From the NCBI RefSeq assembly GCF_000186865.1, contig NW_008705561.1:1897336-1961335 (forward strand): DNA of 64,000 nucleotides, given 5' to 3'. The notes beneath the pieces were generated by a model. The model was given only the letters and a program-made list of their open reading frames with translations, did not search any database and had not been told where the DNA came from. This document shows, piece by piece, positions 56,233-64,000 of this stretch. Source of the stretch: Aureococcus anophagefferens (lineage: Eukaryota; Sar; Pelagophyceae; Pelagomonadales; Pelagomonadaceae). The position numbers and the translations under genes are program-made. Numbering within the stretch: the first letter of the stretch is position 1; every line of letters starts with the position of its first letter.

Positions 56233-57798
56233 TTACGCCAGCAGGATCGCCTCGCAGCAGGGCGGCGGCGACTCGTCGAGCGGCGGGTCGCGGCGCGTCC
56301 GTTTCCGCGCCGGGTCGGCCGCCGGGTCCGCGCCGACCGCGGGGCACCAGAGCATCGCGGGGAAGAAGGACGCGTTCCGCCCCGAGCGCCAGAGCGGCGC
56401 CGTCGGCGGCGGCGGCGGCCCGTCGAGGGCGTCGCGCACGGCGGCGATGGCCGCGGCGAGCTCGCAGAACGTCGACGGCGAGTAGGGCCCCGCGCAGGCG
56501 ACGACGCGCGCGGTCGAGAGGAGGTAGAGCTCCGCGAGCGCCGCCCAGCGCGGCGCGGCGCCCCAGTCGCTCGACTGGATCATGAAGCGGCCGTCGCGCT
56601 CCTGGCCCGTCACGGCGGCGACGGCGTCGGCGCGTCTCTGCGCGTCCGCGGCCGCGTCGATCGGCGAAACGCGCGGAATTCGGGCCGCGAGGTCCGCGGC
56701 GACGGCCGGTTGGTCGCTCACGAGGAGCGCCTTGGCGGCGCCGAGGCGGGACGCGCGGAGCAGGCCCGGCAGCTGCGCGTCCCGGAGCGCCGCGTACCAG
56801 GGCTCGGCCGTCGGCTCCAGCTTCCTCGCCTTCTCGACGCCCATCTTCACGTTCGCGCCGCCGGCGTCGTTGACGCCGTGCGTCGTCACGCCGACATGGA
56901 GGTTCACGCGGAGGTGCACGCCGAGGCCGAAGGGCCCGAGGCGCTCGACGGCGTCCTCGACGTAGGCGCCGACGACCGCCGACGGCCGCAGGAACAGGTA
57001 CGCGAGGACGCCGTAGGCGTCGGGGTGCCGCGCGAGCTCGCCGAAGCCCCTGGAGAGGAAGTGCTTCCCCCGGCGGTCGCCGCACGCGGCGCCGCCCACG
57101 CCGACGGCGGCCCCGCCCGCGAACGCGCCGTCGTACGCGTCGCCCAGGCCGAAGCCCCGCTCCGGGTCCGCGGCGAGCGGGAGCCGGTCGTCGGGCGCCA
57201 TCCCCGCGAGGTGGAAGATCTGCTTCTGCGAGTGCCACAGGGGCGTGTCGCCGCCGCGCCGCGTGAGCTTGACGGCGTCGGGCACGGGGCAGCCGCACGC
57301 GAGGTACCGCGCCCGGAGCGCCCGCACCGTCCAGACCGCGCCGTCGTCGTAGCGGAGGTGCGGCGTGTTCAGCTCCCGGACCTCGTCGTCCAAGCCGAGC
57401 ACGGCCGACCGGTTCTCGTGGATCGCGCGCAGCAGCGCGCCCAGCGTGGCCAGGACGTGGTTCCCGTAGCCCTTGCGCAGCCGCTTGTGGCCCTGGTACG
57501 CGAACGCGACGCGCGGCCGGCCGTCCGCGCCGAGGACGTCCGCGCAGAAGCGCGCGCAGGAGGCGGCATCTTTGGAGGTGACGAATGGGATGTGCCACTC
57601 GAGCCAGGCCTCCGTGCTTTCCAGCAACCGGCGCTCCGCGCAGCCCACTTTCGCTGCGGCATCGGTGCTCGAAGCGCAGGCGGCGGCGTCGTACGGTAGC
57701 ACGCGTCGGAGCTCGCGCACGGCGGTGATCGCCGAGCGCGACCAGAGCGGCCTGCTCGTGACGAGCGACGCGCAGGCGAGCAGCCCGAGGCGCATCAT
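56233..57798 (-). CDS. Secretory GT-B glycosyltransferase, fucosyltransferase-like
   Basis: Start at MMRLGLLACASLVTSRPLWS (57798), a signal peptide; the reading frame upstream has only non-ATG starts. About 521 residues. RKGYGNHVLATLGALLRAIH, FGLGVHLRVNLHVG (O-FucT motif with a conserved Arg), KALLVSDQPAVAADLA and then PYSPSTFCELAAAI follow the order of fucosyltransferase families such as GT37/O-FucT. Likely Golgi wall or glycoprotein fucosylation (inference). The 5' leader contains a degenerate duplication of the start region, forming a short upstream frame. Confidence 0.65.
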   Translation of the reverse strand: MMRLGLLACASLVTSRPLWSRSAITAVRELRRVLPYDAAACASSTDAAAKVGCAERRLLESTEAWLEWHIPFVTSKDAASCARFCADVLGADGRPRVAFAYQGHKRLRKGYGNHVLATLGALLRAIHENRSAVLGLDDEVRELNTPHLRYDDGAVWTVRALRARYLACGCPVPDAVKLTRRGGDTPLWHSQKQIFHLAGMAPDDRLPLAADPERGFGLGDAYDGAFAGGAAVGVGGAACGDRRGKHFLSRGFGELARHPDAYGVLAYLFLRPSAVVGAYVEDAVERLGPFGLGVHLRVNLHVGVTTHGVNDAGGANVKMGVEKARKLEPTAEPWYAALRDAQLPGLLRASRLGAAKALLVSDQPAVAADLAARIPRVSPIDAAADAQRRADAVAAVTGQERDGRFMIQSSDWGAAPRWAALAELYLLSTARVVACAGPYSPSTFCELAAAIAAVRDALDGPPPPPTAPLWRSGRNASFFPAMLWCPAVGADPAADPARKRTRRDPPLDESPPPCCEAILLA

Positions 57799-57802
57799 CG
57801 TC

Positions 57803-57859
57803 TCACAAGGCGAACGACGCACAGGCGAGCAGCCCGAGCGAGCAGCCCGAGCGCATCAT
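57803..57859 (-). other. Upstream 18-codon frame duplicating the signal peptide start
   Basis: The sequence GAGACGATGATGCGC occurs both at the main start and about 60 bases upstream. The upstream copy reads MMRSGCSLGLLACASFAL and stops at TGA four bases before the main ATG. A 13-base internal duplication (TCGGGCTGCTCGC) shifts part of it. If transcribed it is an upstream ORF that could reduce translation of the glycosyltransferase. Confidence 0.5.
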
Positions 57860-58083
57860 CGTCTCCATCGAGGTGCATCGTCCACTGCACACAACACCTG
57901 AGTCTGAGATGCCGTCGATCGGTCTCTCGGGCCCGCGGGAGCTCAGGAACGCGCTGAGGAACCCGCCGGCCCAGTCCTCCGCGCCGCGCCGCCACTGCTA
58001 CTGCTCGCACCAATTCTGCCCACGCCATCTACATCACCCCACACACTACTCGCACCAACGCCGCACCGCCGCGCCGCACCCGT

Positions 58084-60741
58084 ATGGCATCGCGGAAGCG
58101 CCTGCGCGAGACCTGCAAGGGATGCGGCAAACCGGGAGCGTCGTCCATCGGTGCCGACGCAAAGAATGGCACTTCGGGCTACTGCGAGTTCTGCGTGAGC
58201 GTTCGTATCGGGTCCGGGATTGAGAAGGCGCGGCGGAAGAAGCGCCGGCTCGAAGAGAAGCGCCAGGCGGGGCGAGTCGGCCCGCCGCCGCCGCCGCCGC
58301 CGCCGACGCGCGCGAGCTCGTTCGCGCCCGCGCCGGTGGCGCGCGTGCCGCCGGTCGCGTGCGTGCCGCCGGTCGCGCCCGCGCCCGCGCCCGCGCCGCT
58401 CGCGCCCGTGACCGCGCCCGCGACGCTCGCGCCCGAGCCGGAGTCGCCGCCCCTCGTCATCAACGCGCCCGGCGACGCGGACGACGACGACGACTGGACG
58501 CAGCCGCCGTCCCAGCCGCCGTCCCAGGCGCCGGCGTCGCAGCGCGCGCCGCCGACGCCCATGTCTTTGTCTCTGCCGCCGCTGCTGGCCGCGCCGCCGC
58601 CGCCCGCGCCCGAGGCGGCCGCGCCGCCGCCGCCCGCGCCCGAGGCGGCCGCGCCGCCGTCGCGCGCGCCCGAGGCGGCCGCGCCGCCGTCGCCCGTGCG
58701 CGAGCCGCTGACCGCGCCGCCGTCTCCCGTGCGCGAGCCGCTGGCCGCGCCGCCGTCGCCGTCGCCCGAGACGCCGGAGCCGGAGCCGGTCGCGCCGCCG
58801 CCGCCGGCCGCGCGGGAGCCCGTCGTTCTAGCGCCCGCGCCGCCCGCGCCGCCCGCTCCGCCCGCGCCGCCCGCGCCGCCCGCGCCCGCGCCGGCGATCG
58901 ATCCGGTGCGCGTCCTCGAGGGCCACGTGCTCTGCTACGTCGTCAGCGAGCAGCTTCCGCAACGGCAAGCGCGCATGCAGGCGAGCCTGGCCGTCGAGAA
59001 GCTCGGCGCGCGGCTCGTCGAGGGCGCCGGGGCCCGGACGCGGTCCGCGAAGGTCCCGGCGCAGGGCCTCGTGGAGGCCTCGGCGCCGGACGCCGCGAAG
59101 CGGGCGGCCTTCGCGGCGGCCACCGTCGTCATCGTCGGCGACAACGCGTCGCGGCCCTCGGGCTGCGGCGACGACGTGACGGTCGCCAAGTTCGAGTGGA
59201 TGGTGAATCTGCTGAAGCTGAAGAAGCCGCTGCCGCCGGACGACTACCTCGTCGGCGCCGCGCGCGCGGCGCCGGCGCCGGCGCCCTCGCCCTCGTCGTC
59301 GTCGTCGCCGCGGTCGCCGCGGTCGCCGCGGCCGCTGCGCAAGCTCCACGAAGGTTTCGCCTGCGGCGGCAAGCCGGCGGCCGTGCGTCCCAAGAAGCAC
59401 GCCGAGGTCGTGGCGGCGCTCGAGGAGCTCCACGACTACTACCAGATGGACCCCAAGAAGCAGACATGGTCCGCTCAGCAGCTGCCGAAGCTCATCAAAA
59501 AGCTCGACGGTTTGAACCGCGTGCTCACGGACGACGACATGGACGAAGACGCGCTGCTCGGCATCCTCGGCAAGGGCTTCAAAGGCTCGAGCGCGAAAAA
59601 GGTCATCGACATCTGGCAGACGGGCACGCTGCAGTCGCTCGAGGACTACCGCGCGAACGAGGAGTTCGGCGCGCTCAAATGCCTCTCGAAGATATGGGGC
59701 ATCGGGCCCGCGACGGCGCGCAAGCTCTACGACGCGACGGGCGCGCGCAACGTCGTGGAGCTCCGGAGCGCGGTGCGACTGAATCCGAGGCTCGTCCAAC
59801 CCAACGTGCACACGACGCTCTCGTGCCACGAGGACCTGCAGGCGCGCATGCCACGGTCCGAGGCCGCCGCGATCGCGGATCGCGTCAAGGCGTGCGCGGA
59901 GAAGCTCTTCGCGGAACTGGGCAACGCCGGGGCGCTCTCGGTCACGGCGGCGGGCTCCTTTCGCCGCGGCAAGGAGACGTGCGGCGACCTCGACGTCTTG
60001 ATCACGGCGGAGGCCTGGCGCGGCGACGACGACGGCCCCGACGACGCGTCGTCCATCGCGTCGTCGTCGCTGCCGTCCGTCGACGGCGTGGCGCGCGACC
60101 ACCCGGACCTCGCGGCGCGCCGCACGAAGCCCGCGCGCGACGACTTCCTCCGGCGTTTGGTCGACGCGCTCTCGGACGCGGGGCTCATGAAGCACACGCT
60201 CGCGGGCAACATGCACTTCGGCAAGAAGGGCAGCGTCTTCGGCGAGGTCGCGGACTGCGGCGCGGCGAGCTTCATGGGCATCTGCCGCCTCGACTCCCTG
60301 CCCCACCGCCGCATCGACGTCAAGGTCTACGCGCCGCAGCACTACGCGTGCGCGCTGCTCTACTTCACGGGCTCCGATCACTTCAACCGCTCCATGCGCT
60401 GTTTTGCCAAGGCGAAGGGCTTCACGCTCTGCGACCGCGGCTTGCGCCCGACGGTCCGCAGGGGCAAGGCGACGGACAGCCGCGGGAAATACGTCGACAA
60501 CAAGGTCGCGGTCGGCCGGCCCGTCGAGTTCGAGCGCGAAGAGGACGTCTTCGCCTTTCTCGAGCTCCCGTACAAGACGCCGCCGGAGCGCGCCCTCGAC
60601 GACAACGCCGCGGGGATCGCGGCCGCGGCCGCTCGGGTCCGCGCCGAGAACAACGTCGACGTCGACGACGACGACGACGCCGGCGCGGAGGTCTTCGTCG
60701 GGCAGCGGCCGCAGCTTTCGCTGTGGTCCGGCGCCAAGTGA
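58084..60741 (+). CDS. X-family DNA polymerase (Pol lambda/beta-like) with N-terminal zinc-ribbon and BRCT-like region
   Basis: 885 residues. Order: CxxC...CxxC at residues 12-41 (CKGCGKP, YCEFC); a basic helix; a 200-residue Pro/Ala linker; a BRCT-like region (LEGHVLCYVVSEQLPQRQAR, VVIVGDNAS, TVAKFEWMVNLLKL) at about residues 280-395; then an 8-kDa lyase-type domain (LEELHDYYQMDPKK, KIWGIGPATARKLYDATGA). The palm has GSFRRGKETCGDLDVLIT with paired Asp, RRIDVKVYAP with the third Asp, and YFTGSDHFNRSMRCFAK. Gap-filling and end-joining repair (family knowledge). The N-terminal CxxC pair is unusual for this family. Confidence 0.88.
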   Translation: MASRKRLRETCKGCGKPGASSIGADAKNGTSGYCEFCVSVRIGSGIEKARRKKRRLEEKRQAGRVGPPPPPPPPTRASSFAPAPVARVPPVACVPPVAPAPAPAPLAPVTAPATLAPEPESPPLVINAPGDADDDDDWTQPPSQPPSQAPASQRAPPTPMSLSLPPLLAAPPPPAPEAAAPPPPAPEAAAPPSRAPEAAAPPSPVREPLTAPPSPVREPLAAPPSPSPETPEPEPVAPPPPAAREPVVLAPAPPAPPAPPAPPAPPAPAPAIDPVRVLEGHVLCYVVSEQLPQRQARMQASLAVEKLGARLVEGAGARTRSAKVPAQGLVEASAPDAAKRAAFAAATVVIVGDNASRPSGCGDDVTVAKFEWMVNLLKLKKPLPPDDYLVGAARAAPAPAPSPSSSSSPRSPRSPRPLRKLHEGFACGGKPAAVRPKKHAEVVAALEELHDYYQMDPKKQTWSAQQLPKLIKKLDGLNRVLTDDDMDEDALLGILGKGFKGSSAKKVIDIWQTGTLQSLEDYRANEEFGALKCLSKIWGIGPATARKLYDATGARNVVELRSAVRLNPRLVQPNVHTTLSCHEDLQARMPRSEAAAIADRVKACAEKLFAELGNAGALSVTAAGSFRRGKETCGDLDVLITAEAWRGDDDGPDDASSIASSSLPSVDGVARDHPDLAARRTKPARDDFLRRLVDALSDAGLMKHTLAGNMHFGKKGSVFGEVADCGAASFMGICRLDSLPHRRIDVKVYAPQHYACALLYFTGSDHFNRSMRCFAKAKGFTLCDRGLRPTVRRGKATDSRGKYVDNKVAVGRPVEFEREEDVFAFLELPYKTPPERALDDNAAGIAAAAARVRAENNVDVDDDDDAGAEVFVGQRPQLSLWSGAK

Positions 60742-60789
60742 GGCCCGCGCGCCGACGTCGCCAAGGACGCCCGCGCGCCGTTTAAATGT

Positions 60790-61686
60790 TTACGACGTCG
60801 TCGGGCTCGGCGTGAACGCGTAGGACGCGAGGCCGAACTCCGGCCCGCAGCCCATTCCTTTGTAGTCCGGAAACAGGCTGCCGCAGTCGCTCCCGTTGAT
60901 GCGGAGATGGGGCTTCAGCGTCAACTCCTGGCCGTTGACGGAGCCCCGTCCTATCGCGCCGGGGCCGAAGCCCATGTGCGTCCGCGCGTCCGTGTGCCAG
61001 GGCCTGTGCTCCGCGTCGGGCGCGTCGCTGCTCCAGAAGACCGCGGCCTCGTGGAGCAGGTCCGACGACGCCGCGTTCGCGTTGCCGACGAGCTTGACGC
61101 AGAGGTCGCCGCCCGCGGCGAGGCGCACGTCGTGCGTGAGGTCGCAGCCGCGCGTCGTCGAGTCGCGCAGGACGTCGCCGTCGCCGACCCAGGTGCAGCG
61201 CAGCTGGCCGCCCGCGGGCTGGTGGTCGTAGCGGACGGCGTCCTCGAGGCGGTCCGCCTCGCAGCCCGCGTAGACCCGGACCTCCATGTCCGGCGGGAAG
61301 CCGTCGGGCGTCGCGCGGAACGCGGCGGAGCCGACGGCGTCGAAGGAGAAGTCGCTGAGGTCGAAGCGGAGGTAGGCGACGCGGTCGCCCATCTCGCCGC
61401 GGACGCCGCAGAGGTTCGTGTCCGCGTAGGCCTCCGTGAGGTAGTAGGCCGGGTTGTTCTGCCGCACGAGCAGGACCGGCTCGCTGTCGTGGAACTCGTA
61501 GATCTCGTAGCAGCTCGACACGTAGGTGTCGCCGCTCGGGTACTTGGTGTAGGTGAAGCCCGGCGCCGACGACCGGAGCGTTTGCGGGAGGCACGCGAGG
61601 ACGAGGGTCGCGACTCCGAGGCCGCCGCCGAAGGACTGCCCAGCGGCCCCCATGCTGCCGCTGAGGGATTGCCCAGCGGCTCCCAT
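60790..61686 (-). CDS. Secreted or type II membrane protein of unknown function
   Basis: Start at the first of two ATGs in a 33-bp tandem repeat (MGAAGQSLSGS then MGAAGQSFGGG). Then a hydrophobic helix (GVATLVLACLPQTL) and a 250-residue extracellular, probably beta-rich domain with spaced Cys: YVSSCYEIYEFHDSEPVLLV, VAYLRFDLSDFSFDAVGS, MEVRVYAGCE, LRCTWVGDGDV, CDLTHDVRLAAGGDLCVKLV and INGSDCGSLF. The YLRFDLS strand recalls DNRLRE-type repeats, but I do not claim the family. About 298 residues. Confidence 0.6.
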   Translation of the reverse strand: MGAAGQSLSGSMGAAGQSFGGGLGVATLVLACLPQTLRSSAPGFTYTKYPSGDTYVSSCYEIYEFHDSEPVLLVRQNNPAYYLTEAYADTNLCGVRGEMGDRVAYLRFDLSDFSFDAVGSAAFRATPDGFPPDMEVRVYAGCEADRLEDAVRYDHQPAGGQLRCTWVGDGDVLRDSTTRGCDLTHDVRLAAGGDLCVKLVGNANAASSDLLHEAAVFWSSDAPDAEHRPWHTDARTHMGFGPGAIGRGSVNGQELTLKPHLRINGSDCGSLFPDYKGMGCGPEFGLASYAFTPSPTTS

Positions 61687-61954
61687 GCTGCCGCTGAGGG
61701 GCAGCACCGAGGAAATATCTACGCGAAGCTGCACGGAGGCGCCACTGTCGCCCTGATTTTGGGGGTGCGTGTACGTCGACGACGACGGCGACTTAGTGGC
61801 CGCGCGTCGCAGCTCGGCGCGCGCTGTTCGGCCGTTCGGCGTGCCCAGACCGCGTCCGCTCGCGGGTCTCCGGCCAGCGCGGGGCCCGCCGACCGGGGGC
61901 GCGCCGCGACGACAGGAGGAAAGCGGCGCGGCGCGGCACCGCTCTAGTAAAACC

Positions 61955-63052
61955 ATGTCGGGCGGCGGCGACGCGTCGGAGCAGCTGACGCCGGCGGACG
62001 GCCGCAAGTACTGGGTGCGGCTCGCCATCTCCTTCTTCGGCATCATGTTCTCCTTCATCCTCTACGGCATCGCCATGGAGTACGCGACGACGGGCGGCCG
62101 AAAGCTCCACGAGCTCAGCCTCATCCTCGTGACGTCGACGCTCTACACGACGACGGCCTACGTGGGCAAGACGCTGCGGGGCGAGCAGCCGACGACGGTG
62201 CCGACCTACAAGCTCTTCTTCGTCGCCATGCTGTCCATGGGCTCGACGTTCTTCTCGGTTCGGAGCCTCCGCTACGTCATCTTCCCCGTGCAGGTGCTGG
62301 CCAAGTCCTGCAAGCCCATCCCCGTCATGATCATGGGCGCCTTCCTCGGCAAGCGCTACCCCCTCAAGAAGTACGTCAACGTCCTCGTCATCACCGCGGG
62401 CGTGTGCCTCTTCATGCTCGGCGGCTCCGCCACCAAACCCGGCGACGACGAGAAGGGCGGCATGACCATGATCATCGGCTGCGTCATGCTCTTCGTGTCC
62501 CTGAGCTTCGACGGCGCGACGGGCGCCTACGAGGACAAGATCATGTCCAACGACCACGTCGGCCCCTTTGAATTGATGTTCAACATCCAGCTCGGGAAGG
62601 CGATCCTCGCGTTCCTCGGGCTCGTCATGCTCAACGAGATCGACTACTTCTTCACCATGGTCCAGGAGACGGGGCCCATCCTGCTCGTGCTGGGCCTCAC
62701 GGGCGCCATGGGCCAGGTCTTCATCTTCGTGACGATCGCGCAGTTCGGCGCGCTGATGTGCTCGCTCATCGGCCTCGGGCGCAAGATCACGACGCTCATC
62801 GCGTCGATCATCATCTACCAGCACCCCGTGTCGAACCAGCAGGGGGTGGGGCTCGTGCTCGCCGTCGGCGCCATGGTCTACAACTTCGCGGACAAGGGCG
62901 GCAAGAAGAAGAAGCCGGCCGTCGAGTCGCGCGACGTCGAGGACGCGGGGTCCAAGGAGCTCAAAACGCTGCTCAAGGACGGCGACGCCGCCGACGACGA
63001 CGACGACGACGAGTTCGCCGACGCGCCCGCGCCCGCGGAGGCCGCGCGATAG
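61955..63052 (+). CDS. SLC35B1: Nucleotide-sugar transporter, SLC35B1/HUT1-like
   Basis: Start at MSGGGDASEQLTPADGRKYW; the frame upstream to 61769 looks like leader. Ten hydrophobic helices, with the family signatures VLAKSCKPIPVMIMGAFLGK, VSLSFDGATGAYEDKIM and GLGRKITTLIASIIIYQHPV. SLC35B1/HUT1 proteins sit in the ER membrane and exchange nucleotide sugars or ATP/ADP to serve lumenal glycosylation and chaperones (family knowledge). C-terminus KKKKP followed by an acidic tail. 365 residues, normal length. Confidence 0.92.
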   Translation: MSGGGDASEQLTPADGRKYWVRLAISFFGIMFSFILYGIAMEYATTGGRKLHELSLILVTSTLYTTTAYVGKTLRGEQPTTVPTYKLFFVAMLSMGSTFFSVRSLRYVIFPVQVLAKSCKPIPVMIMGAFLGKRYPLKKYVNVLVITAGVCLFMLGGSATKPGDDEKGGMTMIIGCVMLFVSLSFDGATGAYEDKIMSNDHVGPFELMFNIQLGKAILAFLGLVMLNEIDYFFTMVQETGPILLVLGLTGAMGQVFIFVTIAQFGALMCSLIGLGRKITTLIASIIIYQHPVSNQQGVGLVLAVGAMVYNFADKGGKKKKPAVESRDVEDAGSKELKTLLKDGDAADDDDDDEFADAPAPAEAAR

Positions 63053-63138
63053 GCGCGCGCCGGATCCGCGCGGTCCGCGGGGCTCCGCGGGCGATTTTAT
63101 GACGCTTCGAGACATTCGGGGGATTAGGACGTTGCGCC

Positions 63139-64000
63139 CTAGGTGAGGTCCGGGAGGTCCTCGGCGTCGTCCTCGTCGGGCGCGTCGGGGACGTCCTCGT
63201 CCGCGACGCTCGGCATCGGGGGCGCGTCCATGCCCTCGCAGGTGCCCTTGATGGCGAGGAGGAGCTTGGTCATCCAGGGGTCGAGGCGCTTGATCTTGTC
63301 GTACTCCGCCGCCGCCGTCGCGACGCCCTCCTCGCTCGACGCCTCGCACGCGGCGGTCAGCTGCTCGCAGAGCATGTGCTCGCGCGTGCCCACGAAGGAG
63401 TAGTCGAGGTTCGCGTACTCCGCGAGGGCGTTCTTCGCCTTGACGACGTCCTCGCGCGCGAGGGCGCAGAGGATGGCGTTCGTGAACCACTTCTTCGCGT
63501 TGAACTTGCCTAGGTTCGACCCGAGGCACGACCGGCCGAGGGAGTCAAAGGCCGCGAGCGCGTCGTCGTAGGCGCCGAGGGTCGCCGAGAGGAAGGCGAC
63601 CTTCTCGCGGCAGCCGTTGGCGCGCATGGGCTGGTTCTCGCCGTCGTAGTAGTCGATGGCCGCGCCGTAGGCCTCGATGGCGTTCGGCAGCTCCGCCGGG
63701 TCGCCGCCGTTCTCGAGCACCTCCGCGAGCTTCTTCGACATGTTCGCCGCCATGGAGCACTTGCCCATGCCCCCGTAGATCGCCGCGGCCTCGCGGAAGC
63801 AGGCGCTGCAGCCCGAGACGTCCTCGAGCTTCTGGAACGCCTCGCCGGCTTTTCCGTACGAGCTCGCGGCGTCGAACTCGCTCTTGGCCTTGAGGTGGCA
63901 GTCCGCGGCGCGCCGGTAGGCCGACGCGCCCTCGCCGTAGGCCTTGCCCATGACGAACTGCTTGCCCGCGTCGTTGAAGCACTCGGCGGCGTCCTCGAAC
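63139..64000 (-). CDS. NAPA: Alpha-SNAP (soluble NSF attachment protein), 5' end beyond the window
   Basis: 287 codons in the window, open to the last base (FEDAAECFNDAGKQFVMGKA). The helical repeat order is typical: YGEGASAYRRAADCHLKAKS, SSYGKAGEAFQKLEDVSGCS, NAIEAYGAAIDYYDGENQPM, DALAAFDSLGRSCLGSNLGK, KWFTNAILCALAREDVVKAK and DPWMTKLLLAIKGTC. Ends in an acidic tail as in alpha-SNAP (DAEDLPDLT). It links SNARE complexes to NSF during membrane fusion (family knowledge). About 20-30 N-terminal residues are missing. Confidence 0.93.
   Translation of the reverse strand, partial: FEDAAECFNDAGKQFVMGKAYGEGASAYRRAADCHLKAKSEFDAASSYGKAGEAFQKLEDVSGCSACFREAAAIYGGMGKCSMAANMSKKLAEVLENGGDPAELPNAIEAYGAAIDYYDGENQPMRANGCREKVAFLSATLGAYDDALAAFDSLGRSCLGSNLGKFNAKKWFTNAILCALAREDVVKAKNALAEYANLDYSFVGTREHMLCEQLTAACEASSEEGVATAAAEYDKIKRLDPWMTKLLLAIKGTCEGMDAPPMPSVADEDVPDAPDEDDAEDLPDLT

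Noticed and set aside
1..64000. tRNA, rRNA or snRNA genes
   Set aside because: All intergenic gaps were read for tRNA-like A/B boxes and cloverleaf ends; none was convincing. A covariance-model search would settle it.

Overview
This is a gene-dense, very GC-rich stretch of a eukaryotic nuclear genome, almost certainly from a photosynthetic stramenopile and most likely a pelagophyte such as Aureococcus or a close relative (inference). The evidence is as follows. There are spliceosomal introns, several with GC-AG borders. Many N-termini look like bipartite plastid or secretory presequences. The gene set is eukaryotic: TypA with a presequence, RCE1, alpha-SNAP, SLC35B1, bestrophin, SPAG17/PF6, an hnRNP-like protein and an X-family DNA polymerase. 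Above all, there is a family of about 200-bp introner elements (transposon-like introns) flanked by 8-bp target-site duplications, of the kind known from Aureococcus and Micromonas. No prokaryotic operon, CRISPR array, rRNA or tRNA was seen.

Layout. 1-5.6 kb: tail of an IQ-like alanine-rich protein, an acyl-CoA synthetase (62-nt GC-AG intron), a GST with a short myristoylation-type first exon, and a secreted prolyl-4-hydroxylase/TPR protein. 5.7-12 kb: SPAG17/PF6, a flagellar central-pair protein interrupted by two introners. 12-13.3 kb: a low-complexity gap and a truncated 2OG-oxygenase relic. 13.3-18.2 kb: a 1633-residue coiled-coil protein. 18.3-28.3 kb: two unknown proteins, a PA-domain/P4H-like ER protein, an RRM/GYGG RNA-binding protein, an SR-repeat/DNPH1-like fusion, a membrane protein running in frame into a methyltransferase, and a membrane/PAS-like sensor. 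28.4-35.5 kb: ISN1, a MITE, a GNAT, TypA, a SNAPC1-like protein and RCE1. 35.5-41.5 kb: a bestrophin (introner-type intron), a SET-domain protein (two introners in opposite orientations) and a plastid-type DEAD-like helicase. 41.5-51.4 kb: the second MITE copy, a secreted surface protein and a giant eight-module calcyphosin-like EF-hand protein. 51.5-64 kb: nuclear DUF72 protein, small secreted protein, sulfotransferase, two Golgi-type glycosyltransferase-like proteins, DNA polymerase X, a secreted protein, SLC35B1-type transporter and alpha-SNAP (partial).

Themes. Several neighbours belong to the secretory/glycosylation system (sulfotransferase, two glycosyltransferase-like proteins, nucleotide-sugar transporter, alpha-SNAP, P4H-like proteins, a likely GPI-anchored protein). 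They are not organised as an operon, and clustering by function is not claimed. The strongest unusual signals are the introners, which splice perfectly because the acceptor AG sits at the element end and the donor is the first two bases of the target-site duplication. Next are a pair of nearly identical MITEs placed just upstream of start codons, and a recurrent pattern of short tandem duplications at or beside start codons.
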